NCBI GenBank assembly: GCA_016876055.1
Contig: VHDM01000049.1
Location: 1-8,200 of the forward strand
From: Verrucomicrobiota bacterium
GTDB taxonomy: Bacteria > Verrucomicrobiota > Verrucomicrobiia > Methylacidiphilales > Verrucolacustridaceae
Direction of reading: 5' to 3'
DNA: 8,200 nt
The notes under the pieces were generated by a model that searched no databases, was not told where the DNA came from, and saw only the letters and a list, made by a program, of their open reading frames with translations. Both the position numbers and the translations under genes were made by a program. This document shows, piece after piece, positions 1 through 5,054 of the stretch; within the stretch, counting starts at the first letter, position 1; each line of letters starts with the position of its first letter.

Positions 1-123
1 CACCGCTACGGGTGCCGCCGCGCTCACGCCCCACTTGTCTTCGAGTTTCTTCACGAGTTCGGACGCCTCGAGAACGGTCAGGCCGCTCAGCGTCGTCACT
101 ACTTCATCCAGATTTACCGCCAT
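1..123 (-). CDS. rplL: 50S ribosomal protein L7/L12, N-terminal part (runs off the window)
   Basis: Only the first 41 codons are visible; the gene continues past position 1. The translation starts MAVNLDEVVTTLSGLTVLEA and continues with ELVKKLEDKWGVSAAAPVAV. This is the L7/L12 dimerisation domain (two helices with the ELVKKLE(D/E)KWGVSAAAP motif), followed by the start of the Ala/Pro/Val-rich hinge. L7/L12 forms dimers on L10, makes the ribosomal stalk and recruits translational GTPases such as EF-Tu. The start is fixed by a strong Shine-Dalgarno, AAGGAG, at 130-135, 6 nt upstream. It is the last visible gene of the tuf-secE-nusG-rplKAJ run, but a 154-nt spacer separates it from rplJ, unlike the 8-11 nt gaps upstream. 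rpoB is the expected next gene, outside the window. The C-terminal factor-binding domain cannot be seen. Confidence 0.95.
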   Translation of the reverse strand, partial: MAVNLDEVVTTLSGLTVLEASELVKKLEDKWGVSAAAPVAV

Positions 124-277
124 GGTTTTCTCCTTCCCCTCCGCCGTCTTCCTTGGGACGGCCTTGGGGCAATGTCTTGTTGGTCCCCGAATTAGCCGGC
201 CACACCCGTGGCCGAATTATCCCGGAAAGGCTTCCGGGCTAACTCTTGGATCTTGCCTTTACTGCTGTTCATGAAAA
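124..277 (-). promoter_or_regulatory. rplJ-rplL spacer with hairpins, a -10-like box and the rplL SD
   Basis: This 154-nt spacer is the widest gap inside the ribosomal run. It holds two perfect 7-bp stems with 4-nt loops: 221-227 with 232-238 (CCCGGAA/TTCCGGG) and 197-203 with 208-214 (CGGCCAC/GTGGCCG). A weaker 6-bp stem pairs 143-148 with 157-162, close to rplL. Neither strong stem is followed by a T-run in the direction of transcription, so they are not intrinsic terminators. A GATAAT hexamer (216-221) matches the -10 consensus at 5 of 6 positions, but the sequence 17 nt upstream is a poor -35. The rplL SD AAGGAG is at 130-135. Inference: the spacer sets L7/L12 output relative to L10 (L7/L12 is needed in several copies per ribosome) by RNA folding, processing or an internal start. 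The mechanism is not shown by the sequence. Confidence 0.5.
192..272 (-). other. Possible 26-codon small ORF between rplJ and rplL
   Basis: An ATG lies 5 nt after the rplJ TGA stop and opens a 26-residue frame ending in TAA. It begins MNSSKGKIQELARK and ends ATGVAG. Both 7-bp stems of the spacer fall wholly or largely inside it. There is no Shine-Dalgarno before the ATG; translation would depend on coupling to rplJ termination. The peptide has no recognised family, signal or membrane segment. It may be chance, since the same frame is open well into rplJ on the same strand. If real, it could act like a leader peptide whose translation opens or blocks the hairpins before rplL. I regard it as a hypothesis only. 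Confidence 0.15.
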
Positions 278-793
278 TCAGGCGGCCGCCGCCTCGGGTT
301 TGGACCGAACCACCCGCGCCACGCGGGCGCCCGGTTCCTGGATCAGGCGTGCCAGCGTCGCCGCCGGAGCCTGGATCGCGCCGAGCAGGCGGGCACGTAG
401 AACCTCCGCGGAGGGCAGGTCGGCGAGCATCGTCAACTCGGAGGTGCCGAGGAGCTTCCCGTCCATCACGCCCACGCGGAGGTTGGGACGGGTGAACTCG
501 GCCTTGAAAGTCTTGATCACCTTGGCGGCCGCCGGGGCATCGGCTCCGCCGGAAACCACCGCGGTCTGGCCGGCCAAATCCTTGTCCATGGCCGGCATCG
601 CCGCTTCGTTGAGGGCCCGCTTGAAAAGAGTGTTTTTCACCACTTTGACGGCCGCGCCCACCTTCCGTAGGCGCCCGCGCAACTCGGAAAATTCCGACAC
701 CTTCATCCCGGTGTAGTCCAGCACGATGAGATAGGGCGACGATTTCACCCAATCCTTCAGCGTGCCGATCATCACATTCTTTTCTTCTTTCAT
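278..793 (-). CDS. rplJ: 50S ribosomal protein L10
   Basis: This 171-residue protein is L10, the base of the ribosomal stalk, which binds 23S rRNA near L11 and carries the L7/L12 dimers. Evidence: the N-terminal rRNA-binding domain with YTGM at 27-30 and the helix/strand segment LRGRLRKVGAAVKVVKNTL at 38-56, then a central L10 fold. The C-terminal helix at about 136-165 is the L7/L12 docking segment, and the tail is Ala-rich. Length is normal for the family. I chose ATG 793 because the SD AAGGAG sits just upstream (799-804), fused to the rplA stop TAA; the ATG at codon 8 has no comparable site. rplJ follows rplA after only 9 nt, so the classical L10-binding leader upstream of rplJ, known from E. 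coli, has no room here. The stop codon is TGA. Confidence 0.97.
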   Translation of the reverse strand: MKEEKNVMIGTLKDWVKSSPYLIVLDYTGMKVSEFSELRGRLRKVGAAVKVVKNTLFKRALNEAAMPAMDKDLAGQTAVVSGGADAPAAAKVIKTFKAEFTRPNLRVGVMDGKLLGTSELTMLADLPSAEVLRARLLGAIQAPAATLARLIQEPGARVARVVRSKPEAAAA

Positions 794-802
794 GGCCTCT
801 CC

Positions 803-1516
803 TTATTCATCGGAAGCGACCGCTTCCGTTACCGCCAGCGGGATGCCGGGCGAAAAAGTGGCCGACAGGACGCAGTTTTTGATAAACTTGCCCTTAGCGC
901 CGGACGGACGGGCCTTGCCGACCGAATCGATCACCGCCTGAACGTTCTCCCCCAGCTTCTTTTCCTCAAAATTCAGCTTTCCACAGCTCACGTGTAGGTT
1001 CGCACCCTTGTCGACCTTGAACTCTACGCGGCCGGCTTGGCACTCCTTCACCGCCTTGGCGGTGTCTTCCGTCACCGTGCCAGTCTTCGGATTCGGCATG
1101 AGCCCGCGGGGTCCCAGCACCTTGCCGAGCTTGCGGACCTCGATCATCGCGTCGGGCGTGGCCACAGCCACGTCGAAGTCGGCCCAGCCATCCGTCACCT
1201 TCTTGATGAGATCGGCAAAACCCACTGCGGTCGCCCCGGCGCTCTTGGCCGCTTCGGCCGCCTGGCCCTGCGCAAACACGATCACCCGCACATTTTTCCC
1301 GGAACCGTGGGGCAGACTGACGGTGCCGCGCACCACTTGGTCGGTCTGCTTCGGATCCACGCCCAGGTTGAAGGCGAGATCCACGCTGGGGTTCGCCTTG
1401 CTTTTGCCCGCGGGCAGCTTCTTTAAAATCGAGACGGCTTCGCCGACCGAATAGCGTTTCTTCGCCTCGATCAGTTTGGCGCCTTCGCGATACCGGCGGC
1501 TGGAAAGTTTGGCCAT
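803..1516 (-). CDS. rplA: 50S ribosomal protein L1
   Basis: This 237-residue protein is ribosomal L1, which binds 23S rRNA helices 76-78, forms the mobile L1 stalk at the E site, and in many bacteria represses its own operon. The L1 signature GKVLGPRGLMPNPKTGTVT is at 131-149. The N-terminal basic segment (SSRRYREGAKLIEAKKRYSV, residues 5-24) and the C-terminal SGAKGKFIKN region (205-214) are also typical. The length is close to the usual ~230 residues, with a short acidic tail. The start ATG is supported by the SD GGGAG (1523-1527), joined to the rplK stop TAA (1528-1530); the gap to rplK is 11 nt and to rplJ 9 nt. In E. coli L1 binds a mimic of its rRNA site ahead of rplK. The 8-nt nusG-rplK gap leaves no space for that, so any L1 feedback site would have to lie inside coding sequence or elsewhere. 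Confidence 0.98.
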   Translation of the reverse strand: MAKLSSRRYREGAKLIEAKKRYSVGEAVSILKKLPAGKSKANPSVDLAFNLGVDPKQTDQVVRGTVSLPHGSGKNVRVIVFAQGQAAEAAKSAGATAVGFADLIKKVTDGWADFDVAVATPDAMIEVRKLGKVLGPRGLMPNPKTGTVTEDTAKAVKECQAGRVEFKVDKGANLHVSCGKLNFEEKKLGENVQAVIDSVGKARPSGAKGKFIKNCVLSATFSPGIPLAVTEAVASDE

Positions 1517-1527
1517 GGCGCGCTCCC

Positions 1528-1953
1528 TTACTCCGAGATTTCCAAACCCATTTGCCGGGCCGTGCCGGCAATGATACGGAAGGCCGCCTCGTCCGAGGCT
1601 GCGTTCAGGTCATTCCGCTTCACTTTGACGATGTCCATCACCTGCTTTTTCGAAACTTTGCCCACCTTGATCCGGTTCGGCTCCTTGGAGCCCGAGGCCA
1701 GATTCGCCGCCTTCTTGAGGAGAATGGAGGCGGGCGGCGACTTCGTGATGAAAGTGAAGCTCTTGTCCTTGTAAACCGTGATGACGACCGGAAGGATGTT
1801 GCCCCCCTCCTTGGCGGTGCGGGCGTTGAACTCCTTGCAGAACGCCATGATATTGACGCCCTGTTGACCAAGCGCCGGACCCACCGGCGGGGCCGGGTTG
1901 GCCGCCCCTGCGGGGATCTGCAAACGGATGATTCCAGTGACTTCCTTCGCCAT
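1528..1953 (-). CDS. rplK: 50S ribosomal protein L11
   Basis: This is L11, 141 residues, the family's standard length. It binds the GTPase-associated centre of 23S rRNA and is needed for stringent-response activation of RelA in well-studied bacteria. The N-terminal domain shows IRLQIPAGAANPAPPVGPAL at 9-28 followed by GQQGVNIMAF, the classic proline-rich L11 signature. The C-terminal RNA-binding domain runs from about 75 to 141 and includes KVGKVSKKQVMDIVKVKRND (97-116) and a conserved GTARQMGLEI end. The same frame stays open upstream to 2265, inside nusG, but the real start is ATG 1953. It begins with the conserved MAKEVTGIIRLQIPAG and is preceded by TAAGGAG at 1958-1964, whose TAA is the nusG stop. 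The 8-nt gap to nusG and 11-nt gap to rplA suggest translational coupling. Confidence 0.98.
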   Translation of the reverse strand: MAKEVTGIIRLQIPAGAANPAPPVGPALGQQGVNIMAFCKEFNARTAKEGGNILPVVITVYKDKSFTFITKSPPASILLKKAANLASGSKEPNRIKVGKVSKKQVMDIVKVKRNDLNAASDEAAFRIIAGTARQMGLEISE

Positions 1954-1961
1954 AAAACTCC

Positions 1962-2531
1962 TTAGGTCTTCTCCACCTGCCAGTACTCGAGCTCGACCGG
2001 GGTGGACCGACCGAAGATGGAAACCGCCACCCGGACGCGTCCGCGCTCGGTGTCCACTTCCTCGATGACGCCTTCCTGGTTCTGGAAGGGCCCGTCGCCA
2101 ACCTTGACCCGGTCGCTGACCGCAAAAATGACTTTCGGGGTCACTTTCTCCTCCTTCTCCCGGATCTGGGCCAGCATCCCCTCCACCTCGCTGGGCCGCA
2201 TCGCGGCGGGCCGATCGCCATCGGCGAAACCCAGCACACCCGGCGTTTCCTTCACAAAATACCACGGCCGCTCGTTCAACTTTTTCTCGGTATCGTACAG
2301 CGCCATCTTCATGAAAATATAACCCGGATAAAGTTTCCGCTCGGTTTCCACCTTCTTCCCTCGCTTGATTTCGGAAACGCGCTCCGTCGGAATGACCACT
2401 TCCTGCACATAGTCGCCCATCTCCTCGGTTTTGATCCGGCTCATCATATGACGCTTCACGTTGCTCTCCTGACCGGAGAGGACATGCACGGCAAACCAGG
2501 CGGGCTCGAAGGTGGTGGCGGTTTCGCTCAT
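1962..2531 (-). CDS. nusG: Transcription elongation/antitermination factor NusG
   Basis: This 189-residue protein is NusG, which binds the RNA polymerase clamp through its NGN domain and contacts Rho or ribosomal S10 through its KOW domain. The NGN domain covers about 10-115: AWFAVHVLSGQE at 11-22, the conserved YPGYIFMKM at 69-77, and the RPWYFVKETPGVLGF segment at 88-102. The KOW domain follows (about 137-189) with VGDGPFQNQEG at 144-154 and the NusG ending VSIFGRSTPVELEYW (170-184). The first nine residues are a short unconserved extension; there is no domain-II insertion. The ATG is 10 nt after the secE stop. Its SD is weak, an AAGG formed by that stop TAA plus GG, so coupling to secE is likely. 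nusG next to secE and rplK is the near-universal bacterial order. Confidence 0.98.
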   Translation of the reverse strand: MSETATTFEPAWFAVHVLSGQESNVKRHMMSRIKTEEMGDYVQEVVIPTERVSEIKRGKKVETERKLYPGYIFMKMALYDTEKKLNERPWYFVKETPGVLGFADGDRPAAMRPSEVEGMLAQIREKEEKVTPKVIFAVSDRVKVGDGPFQNQEGVIEEVDTERGRVRVAVSIFGRSTPVELEYWQVEKT

Positions 2532-2541
2532 CGTCGGGGCC

Positions 2542-2844
2542 TTAGAATTTCACCAGCCACCCGACCACGCGGGTAATGAGAAAGTCAAATCCGGAGGTGT
2601 AGGCCGCCAGCACCAGTGTGGTCATCGCCACCACCGCGGTGCTGTCGATCAGCTCGCGATAGCGCTTCACGCCGGTTTCGGTCGGATCCCACGGCCAAGC
2701 GCACTTCACCAATTCGGCTCGGACTTCCCCGACGAACTTGGCGATCGCGGCACGATACCGGAACAGCAGGAAGACGGCGGCGAGGGCCAGGCCCCCGACC
2801 ACCGCAGTCCAAATCCAACTGCCGCCAATATTTTCAACTTCCAT
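2542..2844 (-). CDS. secE: Preprotein translocase subunit SecE
   Basis: This 100-residue protein is SecE, the clamp subunit of the SecYEG membrane channel. It has two hydrophobic segments: about 9-29 (IWTAVVGGLALAAVFLLF) and about 68-92. Between them is the conserved amphipathic SecE stretch FVGEVRAELVKCAWP (37-51) and the cytoplasmic linker ending RYRELIDST. Many bacterial SecE proteins have only the last membrane helix, so this is an extended form. The core reads WPWDP rather than the common WPTR(K/E) form, a variant I associate with Verrucomicrobiota-like SecE. The start at 2844 has a weak AAGG 7 nt upstream and a full AAGGAG 14 nt upstream. It lies 29 nt downstream of tRNA-Trp, so the transcript must be cut between them. 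Context with nusG makes the identification firm despite the short length. Confidence 0.95.
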   Translation of the reverse strand: MEVENIGGSWIWTAVVGGLALAAVFLLFRYRAAIAKFVGEVRAELVKCAWPWDPTETGVKRYRELIDSTAVVAMTTLVLAAYTSGFDFLITRVVGWLVKF

Positions 2845-2873
2845 GTGCGTGCCTTGTGCTCCTTGTTCAGATG

Positions 2874-2946
2874 CAGGGCAGGAGGGACTCGAACCCCCAA
2901 CCGACGGTTTTGGAGACCGCTACTCTACCAATTGAGCTACTGCCCT
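2874..2946 (-). tRNA. trnW: tRNA-Trp (anticodon CCA)
   Basis: A complete 73-nt cloverleaf is visible. The acceptor stem is AGGGCAG/CTGCCCT with discriminator G. The D stem is GCTC/GAGT, with D loop AATTGGTA. The anticodon stem is GCGGT/ACCGT with loop CTCCAAA, giving CCA, which reads UGG. The T arm is GGGGG TTCGAGT CCCTC. It closely resembles E. coli tRNA-Trp. The 3' CCA is not encoded: after the discriminator the sequence reads CAT. The gene sits between tuf (71-nt spacer) and secE (29-nt spacer), on the same strand and without its own clear promoter, so it is probably cut out of the operon transcript. Confidence 0.97.
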
Positions 2947-2960
2947 CCATCCGTCCGGCT

Positions 2961-2989
2961 GGCAGGGCCCCGCTTGCGGGCAGGGCCCC
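2961..2989 (-). repeat. 11-bp direct repeat and hairpin between tuf and tRNA-Trp
   Basis: The 71-nt spacer holds two perfect copies of GGCAGGGCCCC, at 2961-2971 and 2979-2989, 18 bp apart. Each contains the palindrome GGGCCC, so 2965-2970 can pair with 2983-2988. Alternatively, the sequence between them folds as CCCG/CGGG (2969-2972 with 2977-2980, loop CTTG). No T-run follows on the minus strand, so this is not a standard terminator. It more likely helps processing of the tRNA-Trp 5' end or partly slows polymerase. The role is inference. Confidence 0.6.
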
Positions 2990-3017
2990 TCCCACCGGTT
3001 CTTAGTTGTTCCTGAAA

Positions 3018-4211
3018 CTACTTCAGAATTTCCGTGACGCGGCCGGCGCCGACTGTCTTGCCGCCCTCCCGGATGGCGAAGCGGATCTGCTTCTCCATCG
3101 CAATCGGGGTGATCAGCTCGACTTCAATATCCACATTGTCTCCCGGCATCACCATTTCCACGCCAGCTTTGAGCGTGACCACGCCGGTCACGTCGGTCGT
3201 CCGGAAATAAAACTGCGGACGGTAGCCGTTGAAGAACGGAGTGTGCCGCCCCCCCTCATCCTTGCTGAGGACGTAAACCGTGGCCTTGAACTTTGTGTGC
3301 GGGGTAATCGTTCCGGGCTTGGCAATGACTTGGCCGCGCTCCACGTCCTCCTTCTTGGTGCCGCGAAGGAGCAGGCCGACGTTGTCGCCCGCCTCGGCGG
3401 TATCAAGGAGCTTGCGAAACATTTCGATATCGGTGACGGTCGTCTTGGCGGTGGCCTTGATGCCGACGATCTCCACCTCTTCCATCTTTTTCAAAACGCC
3501 CCGTTCCACCCGGCCGGTCACCACGGTGCCCCGCCCCTCAATGTTAAACACGTCCTCGACCGGCATCAAAAAGGGTTGGTCCTTCGGCCGCTCGGGGATG
3601 GGGATAAATTTATCGACGGCCTCCATCAGTTCGATGATCGGCTTGGCGGCGTCGCTCTTGGGATCGCCCGACTCCAGCGCCTTCAGCGCGCTACCCTTGA
3701 TGATCGGGATCTTGTCGCCGGGGAATTCGTATTTCGAAAGCAATTCGCGGACTTCGACCTCGACGAGGTCGAGCAGGTCCTTGTCGTCCACCATGTCCAC
3801 CTTGTTCAGAAAGACTACCAGGGCGGGCACGCCGACCTGGCGGGCCAGCAGGATGTGCTCGCGGGTCTGCGGCATCGGACCGTCGGCCGCGCTCACCACG
3901 AGAATCGCACCGTCCATTTGGGCGGCGCCGGTGATCATGTTTTTGACGTAATCCGCGTGACCCGGGCAGTCCACGTGGGCGTAGTGGCGGGTATCGGTCG
4001 CGTACTCAACGTGCGAGGTGTTGATGGTGATACCGCGCTCTTTTTCCTCGGGCGCGTTGTCGATCTGGTCGTAAGCGCGAGCTTCCGCCAGACCCTTTTT
4101 CGCAAGGATCGTGGTGATGGCTGCGGTTAAGGTAGTTTTGCCGTGGTCAACGTGGCCAATGGTGCCGACGTTGACGTGGGGTTTCGAACGATTGAATGCC
4201 TCTTTCGCCAT
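3018..4211 (-). CDS. tuf: Elongation factor Tu
   Basis: This 397-residue protein is EF-Tu, the GTPase that delivers aminoacyl-tRNA to the ribosomal A site. All GTP-binding motifs are intact: G1 GHVDHGKT (19-26), switch I RGITI (59-63), G3 DCPGH (81-85) with catalytic His85, G4 NKVD (136-139) and G5 SAL (174-176). Domain 2 (about 205-300) has the VEDVFNIEGRGTVVTGRVERG region. Domain 3 (about 301-397) has GYRPQFYFRTTDVTG, PGDNV and the ending REGGKTVGAGRVTEILK. Length is standard and nothing is missing. The start has an AAGGAG SD at 4222-4227, 10 nt upstream. tuf lies 94 nt downstream of tRNA-Thr, recalling thrT-tufB of E. coli, with its product's tRNA substrate genes on either side. Stop codon TAG. 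No second tuf copy is visible in the window. Confidence 0.99.
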   Translation of the reverse strand: MAKEAFNRSKPHVNVGTIGHVDHGKTTLTAAITTILAKKGLAEARAYDQIDNAPEEKERGITINTSHVEYATDTRHYAHVDCPGHADYVKNMITGAAQMDGAILVVSAADGPMPQTREHILLARQVGVPALVVFLNKVDMVDDKDLLDLVEVEVRELLSKYEFPGDKIPIIKGSALKALESGDPKSDAAKPIIELMEAVDKFIPIPERPKDQPFLMPVEDVFNIEGRGTVVTGRVERGVLKKMEEVEIVGIKATAKTTVTDIEMFRKLLDTAEAGDNVGLLLRGTKKEDVERGQVIAKPGTITPHTKFKATVYVLSKDEGGRHTPFFNGYRPQFYFRTTDVTGVVTLKAGVEMVMPGDNVDIEVELITPIAMEKQIRFAIREGGKTVGAGRVTEILK

Positions 4212-4246
4212 AACGCTATTTCTCCTTGCTCGGGTGTGACGCCTCT

Positions 4247-4291
4247 CGGGTTCGCCGGGGATGAACCCGCCGTCGATATCCCCGCCCGGGG
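4247..4291 (-). promoter_or_regulatory. Competing hairpins in the tuf leader
   Basis: Between tRNA-Thr and tuf two perfect 7-bp stems cannot form together. Stem A pairs 4247-4253 with 4263-4269 (CGGGTTC/GAACCCG, loop 9 nt). Stem B pairs 4256-4262 with 4278-4284 (CGGGGAT/ATCCCCG, loop 15 nt). The left arm of B lies in the loop of A, and the right arm of A lies in the loop of B. A small 4-bp stem (4280-4283 with 4288-4291) could also compete with B. The tuf SD is 20 nt downstream of this element on the transcript. The layout fits a leader that changes fold, for example as tRNA-Thr is processed or as something binds, but a simple processing role is equally possible. Confidence 0.45.
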
Positions 4292-4305
4292 TTTTATCGC
4301 GGCCG

Positions 4306-4378
<73 letters not shown>

Positions 4379-4383
4379 GATTG

Positions 4384-4414
4384 GGAACCCGGAAGGGTTC
4401 CGGGTTTCGCCCGG
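4384..4414 (-). promoter_or_regulatory. Alternative hairpins just before tRNA-Thr
   Basis: The leader just upstream of tRNA-Thr (the mature 5' end is at 4378) contains three mutually exclusive perfect stems built from the same bases. They are 4400-4404 with 4410-4414 (CCGGG/CCCGG), 4386-4393 with 4399-4406 (AACCCGGA/TCCGGGTT, 8 bp), and 4384-4390 with 4395-4401 (GGAACCC/GGGTTCC, 7 bp, loop GGAA). No T-run follows in the direction of transcription, so it is not an intrinsic terminator. It may guide RNase processing of the precursor or form part of an antitermination leader; I could not recognise a clear boxA. Confidence 0.45.
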
Positions 4415-4489
4415 CGTTTCCACATCGGCACAAAACTTGCTGCAAGCCGCACGACTTGGTCAGATATTTGTGACAACTAGGAACTTACA

Positions 4490-4519
4490 AGCATGCCAGT
4501 CGCCCGGGTCGGGTGTCAA
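4490..4519 (-). promoter_or_regulatory. Candidate promoter of the tRNA-Thr/tuf operon
   Basis: A perfect -35 hexamer TTGACA lies at 4514-4519 on the minus strand. An 18-nt spacer later, CATGCT (4490-4495) has the important A2 and T6 of a -10 box but is otherwise weak. The site is in the more AT-rich spacer, about 110 nt before tRNA-Thr, where a promoter is required by the gene layout. The -35 is convincing, the -10 less so. An A/T-rich run (4533-4540) just upstream could act as an UP-like element. No other stretch in the spacer gives a better pair. Confidence 0.55.
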
Positions 4520-4524
4520 CACCC
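4511..4524. repeat. Dyad overlapping the -35 box
   Basis: The 14-bp inverted repeat GGGTGT-CA-ACACCC has perfect 6-bp arms and a 2-bp centre. It covers the whole TTGACA -35 box of the candidate tRNA-Thr/tuf promoter. As DNA it has the size and symmetry of an operator half-site pair. As RNA only the 5-bp stem with a 4-nt loop could form. No regulator for it is recognised. Confidence 0.4.
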
Positions 4525-4550
4525 TCCTTAATAAAAAAAACCTCCTGTCA

Positions 4551-5045
4551 TTAACCCGTCATCATTCGCAAGACATAAAAACCAACCCCAAAAAGGGCAA
4601 AAACGGCCGCAGCATAAAGTAGGAAATTGGAGCCAATTTCCTTTCCTTTCCCCTTGATGGGACTTAGGTTACGAAAGTTCTGGGGAATCCCCAAATCAAT
4701 TCCGACCTCTGCCTGAAAGGCCTCCCCCGCCTCCGGCAGAGCTAGGGTAGCCCTCACCATGTTGCCTTCGTATCGAAAAGGTATCTGCCCAAACTGCACC
4801 CTGTCGCGGTCTTGTAATTGCGCCTCCGTGATCTTTTCGTCGTTTACGCGGATCCCGTTCGTGGAGTCCAAATCACGCACTTTGTACTCCTGGCCCTCCA
4901 AAACCAGGTCCGCGTGCCGCGAGGAAATGCTGCCGTGCAAAATCTGCAATTCATTCCCATCCGCACGGCCCACCCCGGCCCGCGGGGCCGTCAACTCCAC
5001 CGTTAGACCCGGAAACTCTTTGCTTTCAGAAACCAGTTTTGCCAT
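4551..5045 (-). CDS. FHA-domain protein with C-terminal membrane anchor
   Basis: This 164-residue protein has an N-terminal forkhead-associated (FHA) domain, a phosphothreonine-binding fold, at about 3-95. The key residues are present: GR (26-27), SSRH (41-44), DSTNGIRVN (60-68) and the strand DRDRVQFG (79-86). A linker rich in acidic then basic residues (KGKGKE at 131-136) leads to one membrane helix at about 139-160 (NFLLYAAAVFALFGVGFYVL). The short tail is RMMTG. There is no signal peptide. The expected topology is FHA in the cytoplasm, tail-anchored in the inner membrane. No kinase, phosphatase or secretion gene is nearby, so its partner is unknown. It starts 9 nt after carA with no clear SD, implying co-translation with carA, and it is more AT-rich than its neighbours. 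The domain call is strong; the cellular role is not known. Confidence 0.9.
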   Translation of the reverse strand: MAKLVSESKEFPGLTVELTAPRAGVGRADGNELQILHGSISSRHADLVLEGQEYKVRDLDSTNGIRVNDEKITEAQLQDRDRVQFGQIPFRYEGNMVRATLALPEAGEAFQAEVGIDLGIPQNFRNLSPIKGKGKEIGSNFLLYAAAVFALFGVGFYVLRMMTG

Positions 5046-5054
5046 GGGAGACCG

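Noticed and set aside
1570..1579. AATGATACGG resembles the start of a sequencing adapter
   Set aside because: The match stops after 10 bases and lies within intact L11 coding sequence, so it is chance.
1954..2265. N-terminal extension of L11 upstream to 2265
   Set aside because: It overlaps nusG in another frame, is not L11-like, and the conserved MAKEVTGIIRLQIPAG start has its own SD.
2512..3015. Plus-strand ORFs over tRNA-Trp with RRDSNPQP and LETATLPIELLP
   Set aside because: Antisense translation of tRNA-Trp, another common database artefact; the rest is antisense to secE.
3006..4130. Long 374-residue plus-strand ORF opposite tuf
   Set aside because: It is His- and Asp-rich antisense of a highly conserved gene in GC-rich DNA, with no family resemblance. 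The EF-Tu frame on the minus strand is unambiguous.
4511..4540. Intrinsic terminator for the FHA gene using the dyad and T-run
   Set aside because: On the minus strand the T-run comes before the dyad, the wrong order, and the dyad as RNA leaves too small a loop.
4437..4622. 61-residue plus-strand ORF in the spacer before tRNA-Thr
   Set aside because: No SD or family resemblance; it runs through the promoter region and antisense into the FHA gene end.
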